Assembly: GCF_000829445.1 (NCBI RefSeq) | Contig: NZ_JXRQ01000017.1 | Span: forward strand, 124,001 to 188,000 | Length of the DNA: 64,000 nt | Reading direction: 5' to 3' | Source: Jeotgalibacillus alimentarius | GTDB taxonomy: Bacteria > Bacillota > Bacilli > Bacillales > Jeotgalibacillaceae | Program-made: the position numbers and the translations under genes | Part shown: piece by piece, positions 27,136-35,151 of the stretch | Position numbering within the stretch: the first letter of the stretch is position 1 | Layout: every line of letters begins with the position of its first letter | The notes under the pieces: model-generated | Seen by the model: the letters and a program-made list of their open reading frames with translations, nothing else | Databases searched by the model: none | Told to the model about the DNA's origin: nothing

Positions 27136-28509
27136 ATGGCTGAACAGGAACTCGAAAAAGAAACAGTAATCGATGAGGATTTTTTAATCAGGTCACTTGA
27201 AAATAATGAATTTGATGTATTCAGAGATGAATATTTTAATCTGCACCCCTATGATCGTGCACAATTTTATTTTCGGCTTGAACCTGAACTCCGCATAAAA
27301 ATATATGAGTATTTATCTCCAGAAGAAATGGGAGAAATTATTGAAAATATTGAAGCGGATGATGAGGATTACGAGCCGCTGTTTGCAGAAATGAATGCGC
27401 AATATGCTGCTGATACATTATCCAATATGTACACAGATGATGCGGTCGATGTTTTAAATGAATTAAATAAAGACCAGGCTTCAAGCTATTTAACGATTAT
27501 GGATCAGGAATCGGCGAAGGAAATTAAAAACCTTCTGCATTACGAGGAATATACAGCCGGTTCAATTATGACAACAGAATTTATTTCGATCCCGGAACAT
27601 TCAACTGTACGTTCAGCAATGGCCATCTTAAGAAACAAAGCACCTGATGCTGAAACAATCTATTACACATTTGTAATCAATGAGGATAGAAAACTTGTCG
27701 GCGTTGTCTCACTGAGGGATCTGATTACTTCTGAAGAGGACAGGCTGATAAAAGAAATCATGTCTGACAGGGTCGTGTCGGTTTCTGTCAGTGAAGACCA
27801 GGAGAATGTTGCAAGGATGATGAAAGACTATGATTTCCTTGCACTGCCGGTTGTGGATTTCCAGCAGCATCTGCTCGGAATTATCACAGTCGATGATATT
27901 ATTGATGTCCTTGATGAAGAAGCGTCGGATGATTACTCCAAGCTGGCCGGTGTCTCAGATATGGATTCCCGTGACCGTACACCGCTTAGAGCAGCAAGAA
28001 AAAGGCTGCCATGGCTGATCGCACTGCTGTTTTTAGGCATGCTGACGGCGAATTTAATCGGCAGCTTTGAAGATACACTAGAGCAGGTAGCAATACTTGC
28101 CGTATTTATTCCGCTAATTGCAGGAATGGCAGGTAACACCGGCACCCAGGCGCTCGCAGTTGCTGTCAGAAGTATTGCAACAGGAGATATTAATGACGAA
28201 AGTAAAACAAAACTGATCTTAAGAGAAGCAGGAACCGGCCTGATTACAGGTACGATCTGCGGCATTCTCGTGGTCGGTATTGTGTACGTATGGTATGGTT
28301 CATTTTTCCTTGGGCTGCTTGTCGGTTTCTCAATCTTTGCTTCACTGATCGTTGCTACACTTGCAGGGTCTCTCGTGCCGCTTATTATGCACAAATTCAA
28401 TATTGACCCGGCTGTAGCATCAGGTCCATTCATTACCACGATCAATGACATTATCAGTATACTGATTTACTTTGGAATCGCTACGACTTTTATGAGTTAC
28501 CTGACGTAA
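27136..28509 (+). CDS. mgtE: Magnesium transporter MgtE
   Basis: A 457-residue homodimeric Mg2+ channel. It has a cytosolic N domain (about 1-135), two CBS domains (about 140-260) with IMTTEFISIPEHSTVRSAM and the second repeat IMSDRVVSVSVSEDQENVARM, a connecting plug helix, and a five-helix membrane domain (about 290-457) with the pore signature PLIAGMAGNTGTQALAVAVR. Mg2+ bound to the N and CBS domains closes the channel. AAAGGAG precedes the ATG. I saw no Mg2+ riboswitch (M-box) in the 170-base upstream region. It is transcribed alone and ends in a terminator. Confidence 0.95.
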   Translation: MAEQELEKETVIDEDFLIRSLENNEFDVFRDEYFNLHPYDRAQFYFRLEPELRIKIYEYLSPEEMGEIIENIEADDEDYEPLFAEMNAQYAADTLSNMYTDDAVDVLNELNKDQASSYLTIMDQESAKEIKNLLHYEEYTAGSIMTTEFISIPEHSTVRSAMAILRNKAPDAETIYYTFVINEDRKLVGVVSLRDLITSEEDRLIKEIMSDRVVSVSVSEDQENVARMMKDYDFLALPVVDFQQHLLGIITVDDIIDVLDEEASDDYSKLAGVSDMDSRDRTPLRAARKRLPWLIALLFLGMLTANLIGSFEDTLEQVAILAVFIPLIAGMAGNTGTQALAVAVRSIATGDINDESKTKLILREAGTGLITGTICGILVVGIVYVWYGSFFLGLLVGFSIFASLIVATLAGSLVPLIMHKFNIDPAVASGPFITTINDIISILIYFGIATTFMSYLT

Positions 28510-28536
28510 ATTCTTTACAACCATAAATCATCTTTT

Positions 28537-28570
28537 AGAGCCGGAGACGAAAAATGTCTCTGGTTCTTTT
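28537..28570 (+). terminator. Terminator of mgtE
   Basis: GAGCCGGAGAC and GTCTCTGGTTC form an 11-bp stem with G-U pairs, followed by TTTTATTT. A hairpin repeat begins directly after it. Confidence 0.8.
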
Positions 28571-28575
28571 ATTTA

Positions 28576-28772
28576 GACTCTGTTAAAGTCAAATATTGTT
28601 TTATCACAGCTGATGATTGCAGCGGAAGGGGGACGACTCCAGCAGGAGAAGCGTGACAGGTGAGACCCCGCAGGCGAAGCCGAGGAGGTCGGATTGAATC
28701 GGAGCCATTAGATGGCTCATGCGGAAAGCGTTCCCCCTGGAGCGGAAATCATCAGCCACCTTTAACAGAGCT
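28576..28772 (+). repeat. Hairpin repeat family, full copy 1
   Basis: About 197 bp with inverted ends (GACTCTGTTAAAG and CTTTAACAGAGC). An outer stem GCTGATGATT/AATCATCAGC encloses the conserved core GCGGAAGGGGGACGACTCC, then GCAGGAGAAG and GGTGAGACCCCGC. Two internal hairpins follow: GGC-GAA-GCC (28673-28681) and GAGCCAT-TAG-ATGGCTC (28702-28718). The closing arm contains GCGGAAAGCGTTCCCCC, complementary to the core. The GC content is far above the flanks. There is no ORF. It lies between the mgtE terminator and the fabI FapR box. Confidence 0.85.
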
Positions 28773-28815
28773 TTTATTTAAATAACATTGCCTCTTAGTA
28801 ATAGAATATGTTAAG

Positions 28816-28832
28816 TTAGTATCAGGTACTAA
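28816..28832 (+). promoter_or_regulatory. FapR operator of fabI
   Basis: TTAGTATCAGGTACTAA is a near-perfect inverted repeat (TTAGTA/TACTAA) and matches the FapR consensus better than the fabH site. A possible -10 TAGAAT lies at 28802-28807, so FapR would block transcription of fabI just downstream of the start. Confidence 0.85.
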
Positions 28833-28859
28833 TAACTTGTTCTAAACAAGGAGGACAAA

Positions 28860-29633
28860 ATGAGCTTATCACTAAAAGGTAAAACAATTGTCGTAATGGG
28901 TGTAGCAAATAAAAGAAGTATTGCATGGGGCATTGCCAAATCCCTTGATGAAGCAGGAGCTAATCTGATTTTTACATATGCAGGAGAGCGCTTTGAAAAG
29001 CCTGTACGTGACCTGGTCAGTACGTTAAAAGGTCAGCACGAACTGATTCTGCCTTGTGACATTACAAATGATGAAGAAATAAAATCATGCTTTGAAACGA
29101 TTAAAGAACATGCCGGTACAATCCATGGGTTCGCTCATTGTATCGCATTCGCTGCAAAAGAAGATCTGCAGGGTGATTATATGAATACAAACCGCGATAA
29201 CTTCCTGCTGGCTCATAACATCAGCGCATACTCACTGACAGCTGTTGCAAAAGAAGCACGTCCATTGATGACTGAAGGCGGAAGCATCGTCACACTTACT
29301 TATCTTGGAGGAGAGCGTATCTTACCAAATTACAATGTCATGGGAGTAGCAAAAGCTTCTCTTGAAGCAAGCGTCCGTTACCTTGCAGGAGACCTTGGAA
29401 AAGATAATATCCGTGTGAATTCAATCTCTGCAGGACCAATCCGAACGCTTTCAGCAAAAGGAATCAATGATTTCAATTCTATTCTAAAAGAAATTGAAGA
29501 AAAAGCTCCGCTCAGAAGAAACACAACACCTGAAGAAGTAGGAGACACAGCCGCGTTCCTTTTCAGCGACTATTCAAGAGGAATGACAGGAGAAAACCTG
29601 CACGTCGACTCAGGTTACCATATCACAGGATGA
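28860..29633 (+). CDS. fabI: Enoyl-ACP reductase FabI
   Basis: A 257-residue NAD(P)H-dependent enoyl-ACP reductase, the last step of each fatty-acid elongation cycle and the triclosan target. The short-chain dehydrogenase fold is modified as in FabI: the N-terminal VVMGVANKRSIAWGIAK cofactor motif, and the active pair Tyr158 and Lys165 in YNVMGVAKASLEA. NSISAGPIRTLSAKGI forms the substrate loop. AAGGAGG precedes the ATG. With fabH and fabF it makes a second FapR-controlled unit in this window. In B. subtilis fabI (yjbW) is likewise followed by cotO (yjbX). Confidence 0.95.
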   Translation: MSLSLKGKTIVVMGVANKRSIAWGIAKSLDEAGANLIFTYAGERFEKPVRDLVSTLKGQHELILPCDITNDEEIKSCFETIKEHAGTIHGFAHCIAFAAKEDLQGDYMNTNRDNFLLAHNISAYSLTAVAKEARPLMTEGGSIVTLTYLGGERILPNYNVMGVAKASLEASVRYLAGDLGKDNIRVNSISAGPIRTLSAKGINDFNSILKEIEEKAPLRRNTTPEEVGDTAAFLFSDYSRGMTGENLHVDSGYHITG

Positions 29634-29635
29634 AG

Positions 29636-29668
29636 AAAAGACTGGCGCTGACCAGTCTTTTCTTTTTG
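29636..29668 (+). terminator. Terminator of fabI
   Basis: AAAAGACTGG and CCAGTCTTTT form a 10-bp stem followed by CTTTTT. Confidence 0.85.
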
Positions 29669-29725
29669 AATACAGCGAAACCACCCTGCATATACTTCAC
29701 TACCACCATTAAAGGGAGTGAGGAC

Positions 29726-30160
29726 TTGCACAAAAAGGGGCGTCCGCTTCTTTATGTCAATCAGCCTGAGTTTCCGGAAATTAAGCCTGTCATGCAGCAT
29801 TATTATCAGGCGCCTATTACAAAAGACAAACCGCCTGTTAAAAAACCAAAAGTTCCACCGCTTGGATATATTGAGGAGACAGAAAAAGAGCTGCCTGCTG
29901 AAGAACCACACAAAGAACAGACTTTTTCATTCAGAGAACTGAAGCCCTTTAAAAAAATGACCCTTCCTGAAAAGATTGATTATCTGGGTGCATTTGAAGG
30001 GCGCAGAGCACCCTTTCAATGCCGATTTGTCAAAGAAGATGGAAGCGAAGTGCATGGAATTATCACTTCAAAAAACAAACACGACCTGTCAATTAAAACA
30101 TTAAAAGGGGAAGAGCTCCAGCTTGAAAGAGATGAGGTTCTTGATATCCATATTTATTAA
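29726..30160 (+). CDS. cotO: Spore coat protein CotO-like
   Basis: A 144-residue protein. The N-terminal half is rich in Pro, Lys and Glu (LLYVNQPEFPEIKP, PPVKKPKVPPLGYIEETEKELP); the C-terminal half is a conserved domain (MTLPEKIDYLGAFEGRRAPFQCRFV, then GSEVHGIITSKNKHDLSIKTL). Position after fabI and this composition match CotO (YjbX), a late coat morphogenetic protein of B. subtilis. The frame is open from 29630, but the start is best placed at the TTG at 29726, with AAAGGGAGTGAGG upstream. Expression in the mother cell is expected; a CATATACTT near 29689 resembles a SigK -10, but I give this little weight. Confidence 0.72.
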   Translation: MHKKGRPLLYVNQPEFPEIKPVMQHYYQAPITKDKPPVKKPKVPPLGYIEETEKELPAEEPHKEQTFSFRELKPFKKMTLPEKIDYLGAFEGRRAPFQCRFVKEDGSEVHGIITSKNKHDLSIKTLKGEELQLERDEVLDIHIY

Positions 30161-30175
30161 CAAGCAATAAAAAGA

Positions 30176-30220
30176 AAGGAAATGGATCTGCAGCTGCAGG
30201 CTCATTTCCTTTTTTATTTT
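30176..30220 (+). terminator. Terminator of cotO
   Basis: GGAAATG pairs with CATTTCC around an inner palindrome (CTGCAGCTGCAG), followed by a long T-rich tract. Confidence 0.8.
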
Positions 30221-30276
30221 TCCTGCAATACCTGTTGCAGGATTATATTTGAGAAAGATCAGGGAGACTCCCCGTG

Positions 30277-30795
30277 TTAGTCACAAATGCCGAGATAAAC
30301 GTCTTTAATACATTGCACAGCGCAGAAGCAGCTTAAGTCGACAGTGATGCAGCTGTCAGTTGAATCGAAGTCAGTCACTTTACATAATTTGCCGAGATTA
30401 ATTTTTGTTCCACATTCATTCAGCAGATCAACTTCTTTACCGTGGTGATCTCTTGGCTCAAGGACACGAAGTGTTGCACAGCATCCGTCAAAGATCGTCT
30501 CGACTCTGAAAAATACTGAGATACAATCATGGTCTTTGAAATCAGTGTCTTTGTAAAAAGCATGGAACGGTGAACCGTCTTTAGACTTCAGTGTAAAAAC
30601 ACGTGTGTCTGCACGGCGTCTTCTTGATGGTGCAGTTAAGTCACCAAGCGGCTCTAAGAAGCAATTCGTCAAACATGGCTGGCATTCTACGTCTACTGCA
30701 TTGTCCTGAATATCTTTAATTGCCCTGACAACTTCACAAACGCAGTTACGGTCATTACCTACGCCACCAACTTCATTATTTCGGCCACAACCCAT
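30277..30795 (-). CDS. cotZ: Spore coat protein of the CotY/CotZ (ExsY) family
   Basis: A 172-residue cysteine-rich protein (about 16 Cys). The N-terminus MGCGRNNEVGGVGNDRNCVCEVVRAI, the segment VECQPCLTNCFLEPL, and the tail NLGKLCKVTDFDSTDSCITVDLSCFCAVQCI are typical of the CotY/CotZ/ExsY family, which forms disulfide-linked outer crust lattices. AAAGGAGG lies upstream on the minus strand. Assignment to CotZ and not CotY is not secure from sequence alone; only one family member is in the window. It is divergent from the spoVA-type operon and near cotO, as expected of a spore coat region. Confidence 0.85.
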   Translation of the reverse strand: MGCGRNNEVGGVGNDRNCVCEVVRAIKDIQDNAVDVECQPCLTNCFLEPLGDLTAPSRRRRADTRVFTLKSKDGSPFHAFYKDTDFKDHDCISVFFRVETIFDGCCATLRVLEPRDHHGKEVDLLNECGTKINLGKLCKVTDFDSTDSCITVDLSCFCAVQCIKDVYLGICD

Positions 30796-30942
30796 TTTTT
30801 CTCCTCCTTTTTCTGGATTCTATATACTTTATTCAATATAGGAAACGGAAGATTGGTCATTTGCCGTGGTTTTAAAAATTAGGCATAAAATGTTTTCTCT
30901 CAGACAGACTATAACTATTCACAACAGCGAAGAGGCGATTGA

Positions 30943-31368
30943 ATGAAAAAGATGATGCTAACAGCAATAAGCATACTGTTCCTGACAGGATGTGCTGCAT
31001 TTGAACAGACTGGACCGGTTCATGTGAAAATACATGATAGTGAGAACGGAACGGTTAAAGAAGTGGCCCAGCGCATAGAAGATACGAAAGAACTCTATGA
31101 TTCAGTGGTGGTAGCTGCAGATTCCACACTTGTAGTCAGTTACAAAGTAAAGCATATGAATAGATTTCAGATGAAGTCGATTGAAAAAAAGATGAAAAGC
31201 TGGCTGACTGAGAAATATCCTGAAAAAGAAATTGTACTGTCAAGCGATTATAAAATCTTTATGGAATTATATGCATTTTCAGACAAATGGCAGACTGGTG
31301 AATTGAATGAACAGGAAGCAATGGATGAGATCGAAAAAATTATTAAGCTTAAAAAAGAAATGACATGA
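30943..31368 (+). CDS. YhcN/YlaJ-type sporulation lipoprotein
   Basis: A 141-residue lipoprotein with signal MKKMMLTAISILFLTGC (lipobox LTGC, Cys17). The body carries VKEVAQRIEDTKELYDSVVVAADSTLVVSYKVKHMNRFQMKSIEKKMK, typical of the YhcN/YlaJ family, found in the inner membrane of spores. Stop and the next gene overlap around an internal ribosome site (AGGAGGG), so it is the first gene of an operon with spoVAC-spoVAD-spoVAE. The order yhcN-spoVAC-spoVAD-spoVAEb resembles the spoVA2-type operon known in some bacilli. I see no transposon genes around it. Confidence 0.85.
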   Translation: MKKMMLTAISILFLTGCAAFEQTGPVHVKIHDSENGTVKEVAQRIEDTKELYDSVVVAADSTLVVSYKVKHMNRFQMKSIEKKMKSWLTEKYPEKEIVLSSDYKIFMELYAFSDKWQTGELNEQEAMDEIEKIIKLKKEMT

Positions 31369-31379
31369 GGAGGGATAGA

Positions 31380-31838
31380 ATGGCAAATCAATGGGTTACC
31401 CAGTCCAAGGCAGCTGCTGATGCGCATGAACTGAAAAGACCGGTCTTAAAAAATTGTGTAAAGGCGTTTCTAGTAGGAGGGTTGATTTGTACGATTGGAC
31501 AACTCGTAACCCTCCTGCTGATTTTGTATTTTCCTTTTACTGAACAGACAGCAGGTAATCCGACTGTGGCAATCATGGTGTTCTTCTCAATGCTGTTAAC
31601 TGGTTTTGGGCTTTATCAGAAGCTTGGACAGTTTGCAGGAGCAGGAAGTGCTGTGCCTGTAACCGGCTTTGGTAACGCAGTTGTCAGTGCAGCGATCGAA
31701 CATAGAAGTGAAGGACTTGTGCTTGGGGTAGGGGGGAATATTTTTAAACTGGCAGGATCAGTGATTGTATTTGGCGTGTTATCTGCATTTTTCATCGCGT
31801 TGATTAAAACAGTACTGCTTCAATTGGGAGTGATCTAA
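31380..31838 (+). CDS. spoVAC: Stage V sporulation protein AC
   Basis: A 152-residue membrane protein with about four hydrophobic segments, including AFLVGGLICTIGQLVTLLLILYF and IMVFFSMLLTGFGLYQKLGQFAGAGSAVPVTGFGNAVVSAAIEH, which matches SpoVAC/AEb. It forms part of the channel that moves dipicolinic acid into the forespore and out during germination; SpoVAC itself can behave as a mechanosensitive channel. I use the ATG at 31380 with AGGAGGG upstream; an ATG at 31365 overlaps that site and the stop of the previous gene. Confidence 0.92.
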   Translation: MANQWVTQSKAAADAHELKRPVLKNCVKAFLVGGLICTIGQLVTLLLILYFPFTEQTAGNPTVAIMVFFSMLLTGFGLYQKLGQFAGAGSAVPVTGFGNAVVSAAIEHRSEGLVLGVGGNIFKLAGSVIVFGVLSAFFIALIKTVLLQLGVI

Positions 31839-32852
31839 ATGAAAACATGGCATTTTCAATCGCTGCCATCTATTGTGTCATCATCTGTAGCAGCCGGACC
31901 TTTTGAAAAAAACAGTCCGTACGCTGATTATTTTGATACATTTTTTGAAGATTTATATATGGAAGAAAAAAGTTTTGAAAAAGCTCAAAGGAAACTGCTT
32001 GAAACATCCGTGCAGGGAACACTCCAAAAAGCCGGTATGAGCGGGCAGCAGGTGGACTGTATGATTGCTGGTGATTTGATCAATCAGATTACGCCATCGA
32101 ATATTGCAGCCAGAACGCTTGGCATTCCTTACTTAGGTGTTTTTAGTGCATGTGCAAGTTCAATGGAAGGACTGGCACTTGCAGGCGCACTTGTAGATGC
32201 AGGTTATTCAGAAGCGATGTTAACCGGAGTGTCCAGTCACAACGCAGCAACTGAAAAGCAATTCAGATATCCGACAGAGTACGGCGGACAGAAACCGCCG
32301 ACAGCACAATGGACAGTGACTGCAGCAGGGAGTGTACTGGTGACCGGGAACACAGCCGATTCGTTAGCTCATATAGAAAAAGCGACGATTGGGAGGGTGC
32401 AGGACATTAACGTGACGGATCCTTTCAATATGGGGGCTGCGATGTCGCTTGCTGCTGCTGATACAATTGAACGGCATTTTAATCAAACCGGGGAATCGGC
32501 CCGTGATTATGATCTGATCATTACCGGGGACCTTGCAGCAATCGGACATGCTGCAGTAAAAGATATTTTAAATAAAAAACAGATCCATTTGTCCGCAGAT
32601 CAGTTTCTGGATTGTGGAAAGATGATATATCAGGGGCTCGACGAAGTACAGGCAGGCGGCAGCGGACCCGCTTGTTCTGCAGCGATGGTCTATGGCTATT
32701 TCCTGAAGCTGTTAAAAGAAGGCACCGTGAACAAAGTGCTCGTTGTAGCGACAGGGGCATTATTATCTCCGCTGACATTCCAGCAAAAAGAATCCATCCC
32801 GTGTATTGCTCACGCTGTATCATTGATTAAACCGCAGAAAGAGGGTCGTTAG
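31839..32852 (+). CDS. spoVAD: Stage V sporulation protein AD
   Basis: A 337-residue protein with a thiolase-like fold, the dipicolinate-binding component of the SpoVA channel. Conserved stretches include [52 protein letters not shown] and [15 protein letters not shown]. The catalytic cysteine region of thiolases is retained as SACASS, but SpoVAD is a binding protein and not a known enzyme. It begins immediately after the spoVAC stop, with GGGAGTG upstream. Confidence 0.95.
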   Translation: MKTWHFQSLPSIVSSSVAAGPFEKNSPYADYFDTFFEDLYMEEKSFEKAQRKLLETSVQGTLQKAGMSGQQVDCMIAGDLINQITPSNIAARTLGIPYLGVFSACASSMEGLALAGALVDAGYSEAMLTGVSSHNAATEKQFRYPTEYGGQKPPTAQWTVTAAGSVLVTGNTADSLAHIEKATIGRVQDINVTDPFNMGAAMSLAAADTIERHFNQTGESARDYDLIITGDLAAIGHAAVKDILNKKQIHLSADQFLDCGKMIYQGLDEVQAGGSGPACSAAMVYGYFLKLLKEGTVNKVLVVATGALLSPLTFQQKESIPCIAHAVSLIKPQKEGR

Positions 32853-32853
32853 C

Positions 32854-33210
32854 ATGCTTCCAATGTTTTTCTGGGCATTTATTGTCGGTGGTCTGATCTG
32901 TGTGATCGGACAGCTGATGATGGATGTGTTAAAAATGACGCCAGCACACACGCTCAGTACTCTGGTTGTCAGCGGGGCAATCCTTGAAGCTTTTGGTCTT
33001 TATGAACCGCTAATTGATTTTGCCGGCGCTGGTGCCACTGTACCGATTACGTCATTTGGAAATGCCCTTTTGCATGGTGCGATGCAGGAAGCAGAAAAGC
33101 ATGGGGTAATCGGTGTTATGACCGGTATGTTTGAAGTGACCAGCTCAGGTATTTCAGCAGCGATTATTTTTGGATTTATCGGTGCTTTGATATTTAAGCC
33201 GAAAGCCTGA
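32854..33210 (+). CDS. spoVAE: Stage V sporulation protein AE (SpoVAEb)
   Basis: A 118-residue membrane protein with four hydrophobic segments and the family motif [27 protein letters not shown], homologous to SpoVAC. Its start follows the spoVAD stop by one base. It completes a compact SpoVA channel unit without spoVAA, spoVAB and spoVAF, which would be expected in the longer B. subtilis hexacistronic operon. Thus either this is a spoVA2-like paralogous operon or the organism has a minimal set. The main operon may lie elsewhere. Confidence 0.92.
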   Translation: MLPMFFWAFIVGGLICVIGQLMMDVLKMTPAHTLSTLVVSGAILEAFGLYEPLIDFAGAGATVPITSFGNALLHGAMQEAEKHGVIGVMTGMFEVTSSGISAAIIFGFIGALIFKPKA

Positions 33211-33273
33211 ATCTGCTGCCCAATCTTTCTCTTTCCCTCTTACATAGAATATAAAAAGTCAGGGGGTGAAGGT

Positions 33274-33387
33274 ATGTACGGCAACTGTGGATATGGTTCT
33301 TACGGCGGGTACAATGGCGGCTCGACATTTGTGCTGATTGTTGTGCTTTTTATTCTGTTGATTATTGTAGGCGCGAGCTTCATTTAA
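33274..33387 (+). CDS. YjcZ-family sporulation protein (37 residues)
   Basis: A 37-residue peptide, short enough to be missed by length cut-offs. It begins MYGNCGYGSYGGYNGGSTF and continues as a single transmembrane helix VLIVVLFILLIIVGASFI. Gly/Tyr-rich start plus FVLIVVLFILLIIVG is the signature of the YjcZ/YtzI-like tiny sporulation proteins, produced in many Bacillales in several copies. AGGGGGTGAAGGT precedes the ATG. A terminator follows directly. Membrane of the forespore or mother cell is likely. Confidence 0.85.
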   Translation: MYGNCGYGSYGGYNGGSTFVLIVVLFILLIIVGASFI

Positions 33388-33392
33388 GTACG

Positions 33393-33421
33393 AAAGCCAC
33401 TCCCGGTGAGGAGTGGCTTTT
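33393..33421 (+). terminator. Terminator after the yjcZ-like gene
   Basis: AAAGCCACTCC and GGAGTGGCTTT form an 11-bp stem with a 6-base loop, then TT. Confidence 0.8.
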
Positions 33422-33445
33422 GACGATCAAAGGGAGGGATCATGA

Positions 33446-33700
33446 ATGAATGATGCTTTTTTCAAAAAAGTGGAAAACAAAACAGGGGTAAAAATGGAGC
33501 AGCTGCTTGCACTGGCCAATGCTTTCCAGCATGCTGACTTAAATGATGAAGAGACTTTAAAAAAACTTGTCAGACAGGTTGCCCAGGCAGCGGGTAAGCC
33601 GGTAACAAAAGAAATGGAAGAGAAAATTACAAAAGCTGTATCCTCTAAAGGGGACAAAATTGATTATCAGACACTTTCCAATATGATTAATAAAAAATGA
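33446..33700 (+). CDS. spoVIF: Stage VI sporulation protein F
   Basis: An 84-residue acidic/basic alpha-helical protein: MNDAFFKKVENKTGVKMEQLLALANAFQ, then DEETLKKLVRQVAQAAGKPVTKEMEEKI and IDYQTLSNMINKK. This layout and its position between the cotY/Z-like gene and yjcF match SpoVIF (YjcC) of B. subtilis, a coat-assembly protein acting under GerE/SigK late in sporulation. The ATG at 33446 is 7 bases after AGGGAGGG; another ATG four bases upstream (33442) is out of frame. Confidence 0.85.
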   Translation: MNDAFFKKVENKTGVKMEQLLALANAFQHADLNDEETLKKLVRQVAQAAGKPVTKEMEEKITKAVSSKGDKIDYQTLSNMINKK

Positions 33701-33794
33701 CCCCCATAAAAATGAGGTTTTATTCATAAAGTATAGTAGAAGGTTTAAAAGTTTGTAAAAAGGTAATAATAAAATAAATTCGGAGGTGAGAAGA

Positions 33795-34085
33795 ATGGGC
33801 TATATCGCACCAGTCAATCAACTGCAGTATCAGCAGTATGCCGAAAGAGTAACGATGAAGGATTACGATCCGTACTACTTAACGCCTGTTCAAAGAGTTA
33901 ATCCATTACGTAGATCTGACAGGGATTTTGAAGAAGAACTTGAACAGGAAATGGATAAACGTGAAAAGAAACGTGAAACTGAATTCAAAAGCGGTGATGC
34001 GCCAATCTTTCACATCCAGACAATCCCACCACATCTAATCCCAAAAGTAACAGGAAAAGGCCAGAACTTTAATGCTTCAATCTGA
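33795..34085 (+). CDS. Conserved hypothetical protein, 96 residues
   Basis: The protein starts MGYIAPVNQLQYQQYAERVT and contains DPYYLTPVQRVNPL, then a highly charged stretch (SDRDFEEELEQEMDKREKKRE) and a more hydrophobic end (PIFHIQTIPPHLIPKVTGKGQNF). It has no signal peptide or membrane helix. GGAGGTGA lies 6 bases before the ATG at 33795, so translation is credible. I do not recognise the family. It may belong to the sporulation cluster given its neighbours, but the strong SigA-like context is unclear. Confidence 0.65.
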   Translation: MGYIAPVNQLQYQQYAERVTMKDYDPYYLTPVQRVNPLRRSDRDFEEELEQEMDKREKKRETEFKSGDAPIFHIQTIPPHLIPKVTGKGQNFNASI

Positions 34086-34088
34086 TAT

Positions 34089-34123
34089 AAAAACAGCTGC
34101 GACTTAGGCCGCAGCTGTTTTTT
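34089..34123. terminator. Terminator between the hypothetical gene and yjcF
   Basis: AAACAGCTGCG and CGCAGCTGTTT form an 11-bp stem with a T run, and A-rich sequence on the other side allows use by convergent yjcF. Confidence 0.85.
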
Positions 34124-34128
34124 CGTGA

Positions 34129-34551
34129 TTAAATTTCTTTTTGCATTTTATAATGTGGGATACCGGCATCCATGAACTCATCAGAAATCACAAGATAACC
34201 GAGCTTTTCATAAAACCCCAGTGCATGCGTTTGAGCATTCAGGACAAGAGCAGGCAGTCCCTCGCTTTTTGCGAACTGTTCAATTTCATTCATCAGAAGA
34301 ACGCCGGCATGATGACCACGCAGTGATTTCATTACGCATACGCGTTCGACTTTCCCTTTACCATCCACAATTCTGAAGCGTCCTGCTCCAGCGGGTTGAC
34401 CATCATGATAAAGGACAAAATGAGCAGCTGATGAATCAAATTCATCGAGTTCCAATTCTTCCGGAACTTTCTGCTCGCTGACAAAAACCTCTTTTCTTAC
34501 ATGATATGCATCCTGCAATTCCTGTTCTGACTGTACGTGCTTTACCTGCAT
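34129..34551 (-). CDS. yjcF: GNAT-family acetyltransferase YjcF
   Basis: A 140-residue N-acetyltransferase. It begins [23 protein letters not shown] and shows the acetyl-CoA motif VCVMKSLRGHHAGVLLM and the C-terminal LNAQTHALGFYEKLGY, the standard GNAT layout. The ATG at 34551 shares its first base with the last base of the yjcG stop (TGATG), so translation is coupled. Substrate unknown. B. subtilis has yjcF-yjcG-yjcH in this order; here all three are on the minus strand. Confidence 0.85.
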   Translation of the reverse strand: MQVKHVQSEQELQDAYHVRKEVFVSEQKVPEELELDEFDSSAAHFVLYHDGQPAGAGRFRIVDGKGKVERVCVMKSLRGHHAGVLLMNEIEQFAKSEGLPALVLNAQTHALGFYEKLGYLVISDEFMDAGIPHYKMQKEI

Positions 34552-35066
34552 CAGCTGGTTCCGCCTAAACGGTAAGTTTCGTACACAGTCCATGAGCCGT
34601 TTTCGAGCTGATACAGCAGGTGAAATCTGTCTACCGTTTCCTCGTGATCAACGCCTGCCATCCGGAGAGAGCCATATACATCAGAATGCTCGTCATTAGA
34701 GAGTTTCTGTGCAATCGTAATGTGTGGAACAAAAGAATATGGAGACTCATCGCCAAACTCGACAATTTGCAGTGACTGATATAAATTCGTTAATTCAGGT
34801 ACTGAATCAACCTTCATATAAATTACATTATTAACCGGTTGAAATGAACTGATTTTATAAGCCCGTAAAGTAAAAGGTTCAGCATTCTTTGCCACGTCAT
34901 GTAATTTTTCAGCAATTTTATTGATTTCCTCATCTGTTGCTTCAAAAGGTTCTTTCAATGTCAGGTGAGGTGGAATTAATGAATAATGCGGATCATAACG
35001 CTTTCTGTACGAGTTAGCCAGATCCTGTAATTTTTTTGAAGGGAATACTGCGATACCAAACTTCAT
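34551..35066 (-). CDS. yjcG: 2H phosphoesterase / RNA ligase-like protein YjcG
   Basis: A 171-residue protein of the 2H phosphoesterase superfamily. Two HxTx motifs are visible: HLTLKEPF near residue 35 and HITIAQKL near residue 115. These residues catalyse opening of 2',3'-cyclic phosphates or related bonds in the family. The length and sequence match YjcG of B. subtilis, whose crystal structure is known but whose substrate is not. It is coupled to yjcF. Confidence 0.88.
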   Translation of the reverse strand: MKFGIAVFPSKKLQDLANSYRKRYDPHYSLIPPHLTLKEPFEATDEEINKIAEKLHDVAKNAEPFTLRAYKISSFQPVNNVIYMKVDSVPELTNLYQSLQIVEFGDESPYSFVPHITIAQKLSNDEHSDVYGSLRMAGVDHEETVDRFHLLYQLENGSWTVYETYRLGGTS

Positions 35067-35151
35067 GTTTTGTCAGCCTCCTCTATTCACATCATAAATA
35101 AATCTTTTTCTCATACAATTATATCAAACAACAGCACTCAATTTGCCTCTA

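Noticed and set aside
30277-31368. SigG and SigK promoters for the cotZ-like and yhcN genes
   Set aside because: GCATA and CTATAACTA near 30883-30915 are suggestive, but spacing and matches are too poor to call.
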